Assembly (NCBI GenBank): GCA_041913505.1
Contig: JAYSFC010000009.1
Coordinates: 1 to 48,511, forward strand
Direction: 5' to 3'
DNA: 48,511 nucleotides
Source of the DNA: JAYSFC01 sp041913505
Lineage (GTDB): Bacteria > Pseudomonadota > Gammaproteobacteria > Burkholderiales > Burkholderiaceae_C
In this document: in pieces, positions 1 to 9,039 of the stretch
Layout of the letters: each line of letters starts with the position of its first letter
Numbering within the stretch: position 1 is the first letter of the stretch
The notes under the pieces: model-generated
Seen by the model: the letters and a program-made list of their open reading frames with translations, nothing else
Databases searched by the model: none
Told to the model about the DNA's origin: nothing
Translations under genes and position numbers: made by a program

Positions 1-1
1 C

Positions 2-742
2 CTGCTGGTGTGGCGCAAGCTCGCCATCCCGAGCCTCGTGGGCAACATCGCCGAGCCGCTCATGTGGCTCGTGGCCTTCGGCTACGGCATGGGGGCGCTG
101 GTGGGCGAGGTGCAGGTGGGCGCCGACGGCAGCGCGCGCGTGCCCTACATCCTGTTCCTGGCCAGCGGCTCGATCTGCATGAGCGCGATGAACGCGGCGA
201 GCTTTGAGGCGCTGTACTCGGCCTTCTCGCGCATGCATGTGCAAAAGACCTGGGACGGCATCATGAACGCGCCGATCAGCCTCGACAGCGTGCTGCTGGC
301 CGAAATGCTCTGGGCCGCCTTCAAGGCGCTGTTCACGGTCACGGCCATCCTGGGCGTGATGCTGGCGCTCTCCATCAGCCACAGCCCAAAGCTGCTCGTG
401 GCCTGGCCCGTGCTGCTGTGCGTGGGCATCATGTTCTCGAGCATCGCGCTGATCTTCAACGCGCTGGCCAAGAGCTACGACTTCTTCACCTACTATTTCA
501 CGCTGGTGCTCACACCGATGATGTTCCTCTCGGGCGTGTTCTTCCCGCGGGAGCAATTGCCCACGGCCGTGCGCGCCGTGTCGGACTGGCTGCCGCTCAC
601 GAATGCAGTGGAGCTTGTGCGCCCGCTGTTCATGGACCAATGGCCGCAACACCCGCTGCGCCACGGCCTGGTACTCGCCGTGACGACGGTCCTGGCCTTC
701 TGGGTCGCGCTCGCGCTCACGCGCCGGCGCTTTCGCGCCTGA
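2..742 (+). CDS. ABC-2 type transporter permease, 5' end cut by window edge
   Basis: Integral membrane subunit of an ABC exporter of the NodJ/DrrB/YadH type. The reading frame is open to the window edge, so the true start is upstream and about 246 C-terminal residues remain. Several hydrophobic segments are visible, and the segment MMFLSGVFFPREQLP followed by LPLTNAVELVRPLF is the usual C-terminal signature of ABC-2 permeases. An ATPase partner would be expected just upstream, outside the window. The substrate cannot be inferred. The next gene starts six bases after the stop, so the two may be co-transcribed. Confidence 0.85.
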   Translation: MLVWRKLAIPSLVGNIAEPLMWLVAFGYGMGALVGEVQVGADGSARVPYILFLASGSICMSAMNAASFEALYSAFSRMHVQKTWDGIMNAPISLDSVLLAEMLWAAFKALFTVTAILGVMLALSISHSPKLLVAWPVLLCVGIMFSSIALIFNALAKSYDFFTYYFTLVLTPMMFLSGVFFPREQLPTAVRAVSDWLPLTNAVELVRPLFMDQWPQHPLRHGLVLAVTTVLAFWVALALTRRRFRA

Positions 743-748
743 GGGTGG

Positions 749-1267
749 ATGCCATCACCACAGCGCCGCGCCGTGCTCCCCCAACTCCTGAGCCCCGAAC
801 ACATCGCCCTGGTGGACCGGGGCGTTTCGGCCATCGTGGCCTCGCGCGATGCCGCGCTGCGGCCGAGCGTGATGCGCGCCGTGGGTTCGCGCATCAGCGA
901 GGACGGGCGGCACATCACCGTCTATTTGCGGCCCAGCCAATCGCGCCAGCTGCTGGCCGACATCGCGGCCACCGGGCACATTGCCGTGGTGTTCAGCGAC
1001 CCCCCATCGCACCGCACGCTGCAGGTCAAGGCCACGGCCGCCCGGCTGCGCCCCGCCGAGGCCGGCGACCAGGCCGTGCTGCGGCGCTACCTCGCGGCCA
1101 TGCAGCACGCTGTGGGCCAGGTGGGCTACGGGCCTGACTACGTGGCCGCCATGCTGGCCGCTCCATCGCACGACCTCGTGGCCGTGGAGTTCACGCCCGA
1201 AACCGCCTTCGACCAGACCCCGGGGCCGCGCGCGGGAGCGCCCCTGCGCCCCCAAGCCACGCCATGA
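749..1267 (+). CDS. Pyridoxamine 5'-phosphate oxidase-like (FMN-binding split-barrel) protein
   Basis: A 172-residue protein with the layout of the PNPOx-like split barrel: an N-terminal strand with IALVDRGVSAIVASRD, then RPSVMRAVG, and a central segment on small-molecule flux into the barrel (HIAVVFSDPPSHRTLQVKA). Members of this family bind FMN, F420 or haem, and the ligand cannot be told from sequence here. The ATG at 749 follows GAGGGTGG. The stop overlaps the start of the next gene (ATGA at 1264-1267), and that gene begins with the same kind of domain, so the pair is probably translated together and may work as a unit. Confidence 0.7.
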   Translation: MPSPQRRAVLPQLLSPEHIALVDRGVSAIVASRDAALRPSVMRAVGSRISEDGRHITVYLRPSQSRQLLADIAATGHIAVVFSDPPSHRTLQVKATAARLRPAEAGDQAVLRRYLAAMQHAVGQVGYGPDYVAAMLAAPSHDLVAVEFTPETAFDQTPGPRAGAPLRPQATP

Positions 1268-2607
1268 CCACCGCCGACCCGACGTTGCGCTCGATCCGCG
1301 CCTGCCTGGAAGGCGCGATCCCCGCCACCATGGCCACCTGCGCGCCCGACGGAACGCCCAACGTGGCCTACATCTCGCAGGTGGTCTACGTGGACGAAGG
1401 CCACGTGGCGCTGTCGTTCCAGTTCTTCAACAAGACGCGCGAGAACATCCTGGCCAATCCCTGGGCCAACGTGCTTGTGCTCGATCCGGTCACGGCGCGC
1501 TTCTACCGCCTGCACCTGCGCTACCTGCGCACCGAGACCGCGGGCCCACTGTTCGAGAGCATGAAGGCCCAGCTCGCGGGCATCGCGTCGCTCTCGGGCC
1601 TGGCGGAGGTGTTTCAGCTCAAGGGCTCGGACCTGTACGCCGTTGAACGCGTCGAGGCATTGCCGGGCGAAGGACTCGCGCCTGCCGCGCCGCGTGCCGA
1701 CCTGCTGGGGGCGGTGCGCCTGTGCAGCCTGCGCCTGGCGCGCTGCACGGCGCTCGACGAACTGCTGCAGGCCGCGCTCGCCGGCCTGCAGGAGCACCTG
1801 GGCGTGCAACACGCCATGGTGCTCCTGCTCGACGCGGCGGCAGGCCACCTCTACACCGTGGCGAGCCTGGGCTACACCAGATCGGGCGTGGGCTCGGAAA
1901 TCCGGCTCGGCCAAGGCGTGATCGGCGTGGCCGCGCGCGAAGGCACGCCGGTGCGCATCAGCCACATGACCCACGCGGCGTTGTACAGCCATGTGGTGCG
2001 CAGCAGCCTGGAGGCGGACGGCGCAGCGGCAGGCGCCGAGATTCCGTACCCGGGCCTGGCCACGCCGCACAGCCAGTTGGCCGTTCCGCTCCTGAGTGCG
2101 GGGCGTGTGCGGGGCGTGCTGTTCGTCGAAAGCCCGCTGGACCTGCAGTTCCGCTACCCCGAGGAGGACGCGCTGGTCGCGCTCGCCGGGCAGTTGGCAG
2201 CCGCCATCGACCTGCTGCAGGCCGCCGCCGAACCCGCCGAGGCCGCGCACCCGGCCCCCGCCATACAGCCCGCGAGCGGGCCGCCGCTGCGCGTGCGCCA
2301 CTTCACGGCCAACGACAGCGTGTTCATTGGCGACGATTACCTCATCAAGGGCGTGGCCGGCGCCATCTTCGCCAAGCTCCTGCGCGACCACGCCGGCACG
2401 GGGCGCGTGGACTTCACCAACCGCGAGCTGCGGCTCGACCCCCGCATCCGCCTGCCCGACGTGGCGGACAACCTCGAGGCACGCCTGCTGCTGCTGCAGC
2501 GGCGGCTGCAGGAGAGCCGTGCATGCATCCGCATCGAGAAAACCGGGCGCGGGCGCTTCCGGCTCTGCCTGGGCGCGCCGGTGCAGCTCGACGAAGTGGC
2601 CGGCTGA
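1264..2607 (+). CDS. Three-domain protein: PNPOx-like barrel, GAF domain, C-terminal winged-helix-like domain
   Basis: A 447-residue protein. Residues about 10-140 are a PNPOx-like flavin-binding barrel (PATMATCAPDGTPNVAYISQ, then FNKTRENILANPWANVLVLD). Residues about 155-325 form a GAF sensor domain (LLQAALAGLQEHLGVQHAMV, LGQGVIGVAAREG, LAVPLLSAGRVRGVLFVES). Residues about 345-440 are a basic domain with VDFTNRELRLDPRIRLPD and a beta-hairpin end, which looks like a winged helix. Family knowledge suggests a cytosolic redox- or ligand-sensing protein; a DNA-binding output is my inference. It overlaps the preceding single-domain paralogue by four bases. No histidine kinase or cyclase domain is present. 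Confidence 0.7.
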   Translation: MTTADPTLRSIRACLEGAIPATMATCAPDGTPNVAYISQVVYVDEGHVALSFQFFNKTRENILANPWANVLVLDPVTARFYRLHLRYLRTETAGPLFESMKAQLAGIASLSGLAEVFQLKGSDLYAVERVEALPGEGLAPAAPRADLLGAVRLCSLRLARCTALDELLQAALAGLQEHLGVQHAMVLLLDAAAGHLYTVASLGYTRSGVGSEIRLGQGVIGVAAREGTPVRISHMTHAALYSHVVRSSLEADGAAAGAEIPYPGLATPHSQLAVPLLSAGRVRGVLFVESPLDLQFRYPEEDALVALAGQLAAAIDLLQAAAEPAEAAHPAPAIQPASGPPLRVRHFTANDSVFIGDDYLIKGVAGAIFAKLLRDHAGTGRVDFTNRELRLDPRIRLPDVADNLEARLLLLQRRLQESRACIRIEKTGRGRFRLCLGAPVQLDEVAG

Positions 2608-2620
2608 CACCGGCAGGGCG

Positions 2621-3358
2621 TCAATGCGCCAGCGCCGGCGCGGCGGGCAGGGCCAGCGCACGCGCGAGCTTGGCCCATTCCGGTTGCGTGAGGTGCGGCT
2701 GCACGGCCTCCAGCACGGCAGCGAAGGCGGGCGCGGGGGCGTGTGCCTGCATGTCGGACAGCACGGCTACGCGCTCGGCAGGCGACAGGAAGGGAACCAT
2801 CCAGCGCATGACGAGCATCGTTTCCTGCGGCGGGATGGTGGCCACCAGCGCGTTGTGGATGTCCACCAGTTCCGCGTCGCTGTAGTGCGCCCAGAGCACG
2901 GCGTTGTGCTCGGTCTCCTCGATCTGCATGTGTTCGTAGTTGTGGCCCACGAATACCGCCAACTCCGTATAGAGCACGTGGGCCAGCGCGCCGCGCTGGG
3001 CGCGTGGCGCGGACAGCAGGGACGTGGCGCCCGACGTCAGGCGCGCGATGTCGCGCTCGTGCTCCTCGTGCTCATGCGCTAGCTTCTGGCTGGTGCCGGG
3101 CGCGCAGGCCTCCATGGCGGCGTGGATGAACCGGTTCTCGTGCCCCAGGTGGGAGCGGCAGAACTCGAGCAATTCCACCACGCGGTGGCAGGTCTGCGCC
3201 AGCTCCAGGTCGTCATCCACGTCCATGCGGCCCACGGCCAGCAGGGTGTCGGCCATGAAAGCGCGCAAGGCCTTATGGATGCCTGCATACAAGTTCAGGC
3301 GGGGTGTGGCTATCTGGGTGGCGGCAATTTCGGCGATCTCGCGGGAGTCCATCTTCAT
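2621..3358 (-). CDS. Hemerythrin-like domain protein
   Basis: About 245 residues. The His/Glu pattern typical of the hemerythrin-like HHE four-helix bundle is visible: an early GIHKALRAFM, then CRSHLGHENRFIHAAME, HEHEEHERDIARL, and HNYEHMQIEETEHNAVLW. Such proteins bind a di-iron centre and sense or handle oxygen, NO or peroxide; which one is not shown here. I chose the ATG at 3358 because AGGAAAG lies seven bases upstream; a longer reading frame upstream of it has no ribosome site. The gene is transcribed alone, towards the flavin-fold genes, and its stop is 13 bases from theirs. Confidence 0.8.
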   Translation of the reverse strand: MKMDSREIAEIAATQIATPRLNLYAGIHKALRAFMADTLLAVGRMDVDDDLELAQTCHRVVELLEFCRSHLGHENRFIHAAMEACAPGTSQKLAHEHEEHERDIARLTSGATSLLSAPRAQRGALAHVLYTELAVFVGHNYEHMQIEETEHNAVLWAHYSDAELVDIHNALVATIPPQETMLVMRWMVPFLSPAERVAVLSDMQAHAPAPAFAAVLEAVQPHLTQPEWAKLARALALPAAPALAH

Positions 3359-3540
3359 ACCAGTCTTTCCTGGCCCTTCGGGGCCTGTCAGGCCCACTTG
3401 CCAGGGCCGGGTCCGCGAGCCCCATGCCCGCGCAACCGTGGAAGAAAGTCTAGGAACGAAGATGGTTTTCCGCTGCTAAAAACTGCTTACGCAAAGCCTA
3501 AAGATTCCTTAACCGGTGCGGTTTTCCACGCATTCTCGGA

Positions 3541-5136
3541 TCAGCTCACCGCGGCCTGGCGCAGCAGGTCGACCGCCTTCTCGGCGATCATCACCGTAGG
3601 CGCATTGGTGTTGCCGCTCACGATGCGCGGCATGATCGATGCGTCCACCACGCGCAACCCCTGCACCCCGTGCACGCGCAGTTCGGCATCCACCACGTCG
3701 AGCGGTCCGGGGCCCATGCGGCAGCTGCCGACAGGGTGGTAGATGGTGTCGGCGTACTGGCGGATGAACTGCTCGATCTGCACCTCGGTCCGCGCCTGGG
3801 CCGAGGCCGGCAGTTCGCGCGCGCCGTACTGCGCCAGCGCAGGCTGGGCCAAGATCTCGCGCATGCGCTGGACGCCGCGCACCATGCGCGCCATATCGTC
3901 GGGATGGCCGAAGAAGTTCGGGTCCACGAGCGGCGCACGCATCGGGTCGGGGCCCGCCAGGCGCACGCTGCCGCGGCTTTGCGGCTGCAGCAGGCACACG
4001 TGGCATGAGTAGCCATGGCCCAGCACTGTCTTGCGGCCATGGTCCACGAGCTTGCCGATCACGAAGTGCAGTTGCAGGTCGGGCGCCGGCTCCTCGGGCC
4101 GGCTCTTGATGAAGCCACCGGCCTCGGCAAAGTTGGTGGTGAGCGCGCCGCTGCGCTGCGCGCGCCATTCGCGGATGCCGCGCAGGGTGTTGAGCGCGCC
4201 GCGCAGCGAGAGACCGAACAGGTCGGTGAGGCGCGGCGCGTCCATGACCTGCACCACGTCGGGGTGGTCATGCAGGTGCTGGCCCACACCGGGCAAGTCG
4301 TGCAGCACCGCGATGCCGTGGCGCCGCAGTTCGTCAGCCGGCCCTACGCCCGAGAGCATCAGCAGCTGCGGCGAGAGCAGCGCGCCCGCACTCAGCAGCA
4401 CCTCGCGCTGCGCACGCACCTCATGCAGCCGGCCGCCCTGGCGGTATTCCACGCCCACGGCGCGGCGCCCTTCGAAGAGGATACGCGTGGCGTGCGCCTC
4501 GGTGATGACCTGCAGGTTGGGCCGCGCACGGTGGGGTGTGAGGTAGCCTTTGGCAGCGCTGTGGCGCTCTCCGTTCTGGTGCGTGACCTGGTACAGGCCC
4601 ACGCCCTCCTGCGTGGCGCCGTTGAAGTCGGGGTTGTGCGCGTGGCCCGCCTGCACGCCGGCCTCGGTAAACACCTGGCTGAAGCGGTTGGGCGAGCGCA
4701 GGTCCATCACGTGCAGCGGGCCGCCCTGGGCGTGCCAGGCATCAGCGCCGCGCTCGTTGTCCTCGGCGCGCAGGAAGTAGGGCTTCACGTTCTCCCAGGC
4801 CCAGCCGGGGTTGCCCTGCGCGGCCCAATGGTCGTAATCGGCATGCTGGCCGCGGATGTAGACCATGGCGTTGACCGAGCTCGATCCCCCCAGCACCTTG
4901 CCGCGCGGCTGGTAGCCGCGCCGGCCGCCCAGGCCCGGCTGCGGCACGGTGTTGAGGCCCCAGCCGAAGAGCTCGTACTTGGCCATGACGGCCAGGCCCG
5001 CCGGGCAGTGGATGAGCACGCTGCGGTCGGCCGGCCCCGCCTCCAGCAGGCACACGCGCACGCCGGGATCTTGCGTGAGGCGCCCCGCGAGCACCGAGCC
5101 CGCCGAACCGCCGCCGATCACGATGTAGTCGAACAT
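3541..5136 (-). CDS. GMC family FAD-dependent oxidoreductase (alcohol/choline dehydrogenase type)
   Basis: A 531-residue flavoenzyme of the glucose-methanol-choline family, which oxidises primary alcohols to aldehydes. Residues 4-13 (YIVIGGGSAG) are the FAD-binding Rossmann motif. GKVLGGSSSVNAMVYIRG is the first GMC signature and GALLSPQLLMLSGVGP the second. The catalytic histidine is His467 in HPVGSCRMG, with the partner Asn in GNTNAPT near residue 510. The start at 5136 is supported by AGGAGA upstream in a frame that otherwise extends without support. It is similar to AlkJ/BetA-type enzymes but the substrate is not determined. It is divergent from the 3-hydroxyacyl-CoA dehydrogenase gene. 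Confidence 0.9.
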   Translation of the reverse strand: MFDYIVIGGGSAGSVLAGRLTQDPGVRVCLLEAGPADRSVLIHCPAGLAVMAKYELFGWGLNTVPQPGLGGRRGYQPRGKVLGGSSSVNAMVYIRGQHADYDHWAAQGNPGWAWENVKPYFLRAEDNERGADAWHAQGGPLHVMDLRSPNRFSQVFTEAGVQAGHAHNPDFNGATQEGVGLYQVTHQNGERHSAAKGYLTPHRARPNLQVITEAHATRILFEGRRAVGVEYRQGGRLHEVRAQREVLLSAGALLSPQLLMLSGVGPADELRRHGIAVLHDLPGVGQHLHDHPDVVQVMDAPRLTDLFGLSLRGALNTLRGIREWRAQRSGALTTNFAEAGGFIKSRPEEPAPDLQLHFVIGKLVDHGRKTVLGHGYSCHVCLLQPQSRGSVRLAGPDPMRAPLVDPNFFGHPDDMARMVRGVQRMREILAQPALAQYGARELPASAQARTEVQIEQFIRQYADTIYHPVGSCRMGPGPLDVVDAELRVHGVQGLRVVDASIMPRIVSGNTNAPTVMIAEKAVDLLRQAAVS

Positions 5137-5275
5137 GGGAATGCTGTCTCCTGTGCGACGCCGGGCCGTCATGGCGGCCTGGCTGTGGTGTTTGTGCGGC
5201 CCACCATAACCGAAGGCCCGCGCGAATGCCGATACCATCGGGCCCGTTGATTTCACTTTGAAGAGGGCTCTCTAT

Positions 5276-6124
5276 ATGACGATCCAAACCGTCGGCATCA
5301 TCGGCGCGGGCACCATGGGCAATGGCATTGCACAGGCGTGCGCGGTCTCAGGCATCAACGTGGTCATGGTGGACATCTCGGATGCCGCCGTGCAAAAGGG
5401 CGTGGCCACCGTGGCCGGCAGCCTTGACCGCCTGATCAAGAAGGAAAAGATCACCGCCGCCGACAAGGACGCGGCGCTCGCGCGCATCAAGACCTCCACG
5501 AACTACGACGACCTCAAGGCCGCGCAGATCGTGATCGAGGCCGCCACCGAGAACTACGAACTCAAGCTCAAGATCCTCAAGCAGGTGGACGCGCTCGTGG
5601 CGCCCGAGGTCATCATCGCCTCCAACACCTCGTCGATCTCGATCACCAAGCTGGCCGCCGCCACCAGCCGCGCCGACCGCTTCATCGGCATGCACTTCTT
5701 CAACCCCGTGCCCATGATGGCGCTGGTGGAGATCATCCGTGGCCTGCAGACCAGCGACGCCACGCACGACGCCGTCAAGGCCATGGCGCTGGCGCTGGGC
5801 AAGAGCCCCATCACCGTGAAGAACGCCCCGGGCTTCGTGGTCAACCGCATCCTCGTGCCCATGATCAACGAGGCCTTCTTCGTGCTGGCCGAGGGCTTGG
5901 CCACACCCGAGGACATCGACGCAGGCATGAAGCTCGGCTGCAACCAGCCCATCGGCCCGCTGGCCCTGGCCGACATGATCGGCCTGGACGTGTGCCTGGC
6001 TGTGATGGACGTGTACCTCGCCGAGTTCGGCGACAGCAAGTACCGCCCCTGCCCGCTGCTCAAGGAAATGGTCGCCGCCGGCCGCCTGGGCCGCAAGACC
6101 GGGCGCGGCGTCTACCAGTACTGA
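5276..6124 (+). CDS. hbd: 3-hydroxybutyryl-CoA dehydrogenase
   Basis: A 282-residue NAD(P)-dependent enzyme interconverting 3-hydroxybutyryl-CoA and acetoacetyl-CoA, usual length for the single-domain family. The dinucleotide motif GAGTMG is at residues 10-15. The catalytic histidine is His140 in FIGMHFFNPVPMM, followed by the conserved VEIIRG glutamate. The C-terminal dimerisation domain includes GFVVNRILVPMINEAF. I chose the ATG at 5276 over a TTG at 5258 because AAGAGGG lies eight bases upstream of the ATG. It could serve fatty-acid, phenylacetate or polyhydroxybutyrate metabolism; no adjacent pathway genes decide this. Confidence 0.92.
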   Translation: MTIQTVGIIGAGTMGNGIAQACAVSGINVVMVDISDAAVQKGVATVAGSLDRLIKKEKITAADKDAALARIKTSTNYDDLKAAQIVIEAATENYELKLKILKQVDALVAPEVIIASNTSSISITKLAAATSRADRFIGMHFFNPVPMMALVEIIRGLQTSDATHDAVKAMALALGKSPITVKNAPGFVVNRILVPMINEAFFVLAEGLATPEDIDAGMKLGCNQPIGPLALADMIGLDVCLAVMDVYLAEFGDSKYRPCPLLKEMVAAGRLGRKTGRGVYQY

Positions 6125-6226
6125 TCCGCCGGGGCCTCGGGCCCCGCGCGGCGGCACGGTAACGGCGGACTACGGCGAGTGCGGCACGGTATCCTGCCAC
6201 TTCGGTTGACTTCGCCCCCGCCCTCC

Positions 6227-7033
6227 ATGCCCCAACCCAACCCCTTCAAACGCGCCCTGGCCGCTGGCCAGCCCCAGATCGGCATCTGGTCCACGCTGGC
6301 ATCGCCCTACGCCTGCGAGCTGATCGCCGGGTCGGGCTTCGACTGGATCCTGCTCGACACCGAGCACACGCCGAGCGATGTGCCGCTGATGCTGCAGCTG
6401 CTGCAGGCCGTGGCGGCCGAGCCGGGCGGGCGCACGCATGCGGTGGTGCGCCCGGCCTGGAACGACCCCGTGCTCATCAAGCGCTACCTCGACATCGGTG
6501 CGCAGACGCTGCTGCTGCCGTTCGTGCAGAACGCCGACGAGGCCCGCGCCGCCGTGGCCGCGATGCGCTACGCACCGCGCGGCATCCGGGGCATGGGCGG
6601 CTCCACGCGCGCCTCTCGCTTCGGGCGCGACACGGCCTACGTGCGCGATGCCGAGCAGGAGCTGTGCCTGCTCGTGCAGGTGGAGACGGCGGAGGCGCTC
6701 GGGCGCATCGAGGCAATCGCCGCCGTCGACGGCGTGGACGGCATCTTCATCGGCCCCGCCGACCTGGCCGCCAGCCTGGGCCACCCCGGCAATCCCGCGC
6801 ACCCCACGGTGCGCACGGCCATCGACGACGCGATCCGCCGCATCCGCGCCGCAGGCAAGGCCCCCGGCATCCTGATGGTGGACGAGACCCGCGCGCGCGA
6901 ATGCCTGGCGCTCGGCGCGCAGTTCGTCGCCGTGGCACTCGACCTGCTGCTGCTGCGCCAGGGCGCGGATACCACGGCGGCGCGCTTTCGCGCCGGCACG
7001 CACGGCCCGGAACACGCGGCGGCCGCGTACTGA
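6227..7033 (+). CDS. HpcH/HpaI family class II aldolase
   Basis: A 268-residue metal-dependent aldolase of the HpaI / 2-keto-3-deoxy-rhamnonate aldolase type, which cleaves 4-hydroxy-2-oxo acids to pyruvate and an aldehyde. Visible signatures are DWILLDTEHTPSD (active-site His), VQVETAEAL (metal-binding Glu) and GIFIGPADLAASLG (metal-binding Asp). The start at 6227 gives the normal family N-terminus, whereas the longer frame adds an unsupported extension. It sits alone between hbd and ohrR, so its pathway is unknown. Related enzymes act in homoprotocatechuate and sugar-acid degradation. Confidence 0.88.
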   Translation: MPQPNPFKRALAAGQPQIGIWSTLASPYACELIAGSGFDWILLDTEHTPSDVPLMLQLLQAVAAEPGGRTHAVVRPAWNDPVLIKRYLDIGAQTLLLPFVQNADEARAAVAAMRYAPRGIRGMGGSTRASRFGRDTAYVRDAEQELCLLVQVETAEALGRIEAIAAVDGVDGIFIGPADLAASLGHPGNPAHPTVRTAIDDAIRRIRAAGKAPGILMVDETRARECLALGAQFVAVALDLLLLRQGADTTAARFRAGTHGPEHAAAAY

Positions 7034-7152
7034 GGCCCCGCCGCCCCGCCATCTTCTGAACGGCCGCGCCCGCCCGCTTGCGTGCGGCGCCGCGCGGCAG
7101 GCCGTCGCATCCCGGCGGCAAAACCCTGCGGTGATCGCAGTTTTCGCCATTT

Positions 7153-7173
7153 CAATTGCACACAATTTAATTG
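7153..7173. promoter_or_regulatory. Likely OhrR operator
   Basis: An AT-rich island in GC-rich DNA just upstream of ohrR contains CAATTG at 7153-7158 and the inverted repeat CAATTTAATTG at 7163-7173. OhrR operators known from other bacteria are AT-rich palindromes built on CAATT/AATTG. The placement suggests autoregulation of ohrR and co-regulation of ohr by read-through. This is inferred from sequence pattern only. Confidence 0.6.
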
Positions 7174-7191
7174 CCAGCAATAATTCACTCC

Positions 7192-7656
7192 ATGCCACAA
7201 CGCCACGCCGCCACCGCAACGCCCAGCCCGCCCGAACTGCTGCTGGACAACCAGGTCTGCTTTGCGCTGTATTCCGCGTCGCTGGCCATGACCAAGCTCT
7301 ACAAGCCGCTGCTCGAAGCGATCGGCCTCACGTACCCGCAGTACCTCGTGATGCTCGTGCTGTGGGAACAGGACGGCGTCACGGTGTCCGATCTCGGCGA
7401 GCGGCTGTTCCTCGACTCCGGCACGCTCACGCCCCTGCTCAAGCGGCTGGAGGGCGCGGGCCTCGTGGCCCGGCTGCGCGACGCGCAGGACGAACGCCGC
7501 GTGCGCATCACGCTCACGGCCGAGGGCCGCGCGCTGCGTGGGCAGGCCGAGCGCATTCCTGCCTGCGTGCTGCAGCGCTCGCAGTGCACCGTGCCCGAGC
7601 TCCAGGCGCTCACCGCCCGGCTGGGCGCATTGCGCAGCCAGCTCATGCCGCGCTGA
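7192..7656 (+). CDS. ohrR: Organic hydroperoxide-sensing MarR-family repressor OhrR
   Basis: A 154-residue MarR-family winged-helix repressor. Cys23 in LDNQVCFALYSAS is the reactive cysteine position conserved in OhrR; oxidation by organic hydroperoxides releases DNA. The DNA-binding part runs from about residue 55 to 110 (YPQYLVMLVLWEQDGVTVSD, then SGTLTPLLKRLE, and the wing RDAQDERRVRITLT). I chose the ATG at 7192 rather than an upstream TTG because the family N-terminus begins there. ohr follows 70 bases downstream, the standard partner arrangement. Confidence 0.92.
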   Translation: MPQRHAATATPSPPELLLDNQVCFALYSASLAMTKLYKPLLEAIGLTYPQYLVMLVLWEQDGVTVSDLGERLFLDSGTLTPLLKRLEGAGLVARLRDAQDERRVRITLTAEGRALRGQAERIPACVLQRSQCTVPELQALTARLGALRSQLMPR

Positions 7657-7726
7657 GTCCTCTTTGAATCCCCTTTTTTCCACCCCGTCCGCTGTACCGG
7701 ACACCACCCTCCCGAAGGAAGTCACC

Positions 7727-8143
<417 letters not shown>

Positions 8144-8162
8144 TCGCCATTTGCTCCTAAAT

Positions 8163-8206
8163 AAAGAGCTGCAAGCGTCCACCTGAAGAGCACTTGCAGC
8201 TCTTTT
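8163..8206 (+). terminator. Rho-independent terminator after ohr (dispersed-repeat type)
   Basis: A 13-base stem AAAGAGCTGCAAG (8163-8175) pairs with CTTGCAGCTCTTT (8193-8205) around a 17-base loop and is followed by Ts. The surrounding sequence, starting TTGCTCCTAAATAAAGAGCTG, resembles a short palindromic repeat that I recall as widely scattered in Comamonadaceae. It appears to have been recruited as a terminator here. A degenerate relative lies inside srkA at 12599-12660. Confidence 0.8.
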
Positions 8207-8280
8207 CATCAAAAACCCTGGTTTTCCCTAGGGCGCGCTGCAAGATTGCGCTCAGCTAGAACGGCCATCATGGAGGCGCC

Positions 8281-9039
8281 ATGAAAGTCGCTCTGCTGTC
8301 CGATATCCACGCCAACCGCCAGGCCCTCGACGCCTGCCTCGCCCATGCGCGCGCGCAAGGCGCCGGGCAGTTCGCGCTGCTCGGCGACCTCGTGGGCTAT
8401 GGCGCCGACCCCGTGGCCGTGGTCGAGCAGGCCATGGCGCTGGCCGAAGCGGGCGCGCTCGTCGTGCAAGGCAACCACGATGCGCTGGCCGTGGCGCCGC
8501 CCGCCCAGGCCCAGTCGCTGGGCGAGCGCAGCGCGCAATGGACGCACGCCCAGCTCGGCCCCGCGCACCGTGCCTTCCTGGCCGCCCGGCCGCTCACCGC
8601 GCGGCTCGGGGACTACACGCTGCTCGTGCATGCGAGCGCCGACGGCCCCGAGCGCTGGCACTACATCGAAGACGCCAATGCCGCCGAGCGCAGCATGGCG
8701 GCGGCCAGCGCCATCGACCCCTCCATCCGCTACGTGTTCGGCGGCCACGTGCACGAACAGGCGCTGTACTTCCTCACGCCCACGGCCAAGCTCATGCGCT
8801 TCGCGCCGCAGCCCGGCGTGCCCGTGCCGGTGCCCACGCACCGCCAATGGCTTGGCATCGTGGGCTCGGTGGGCCAGCCGCGCGACCACGACGCGCGCGC
8901 CATGTACGCGCTGTTCGACGAGCGGGCAGCGCAGGTCACCTTCCACCGCGTGCCCTACGACCACGCCGCCGCCGCCGCCGCCATCCGCGCCACGCCGCTG
9001 CCGGCCTTCTTTGCCGACCGGCTGGAAAGCGGCCGATGA
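8281..9039 (+). CDS. Calcineurin-like metallophosphoesterase
   Basis: A 252-residue protein with all metallophosphoesterase metal-ligand blocks in order: LLSDIHAN near residue 6, LLGDLVGYG near 35, QGNHDAL near 63, and GGHVHEQ near 155. This arrangement is that of the YfcE/ApaH-like di-metal phosphoesterases acting on phosphoproteins, nucleotides or phosphodiesters. GGAGG sits four bases before the ATG. Its stop codon overlaps the start of a Ser/Thr kinase gene (ATGA at 9036-9039), so it may be the opposing phosphatase; that is inference from context. Confidence 0.88.
   Translation: MKVALLSDIHANRQALDACLAHARAQGAGQFALLGDLVGYGADPVAVVEQAMALAEAGALVVQGNHDALAVAPPAQAQSLGERSAQWTHAQLGPAHRAFLAARPLTARLGDYTLLVHASADGPERWHYIEDANAAERSMAAASAIDPSIRYVFGGHVHEQALYFLTPTAKLMRFAPQPGVPVPVPTHRQWLGIVGSVGQPRDHDARAMYALFDERAAQVTFHRVPYDHAAAAAAIRATPLPAFFADRLESGR

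Noticed and set aside
1138..2661. 507-codon minus-strand open frame
   Set aside because: It is antisense to the PNPOx-GAF gene, which has clear domains; this frame has none.
3511..3525. Small hairpin AACCGGTGCGGTTTT as a terminator
   Set aside because: The stem has only five pairs, and the T-tract is on the plus strand, where no gene needs terminating.
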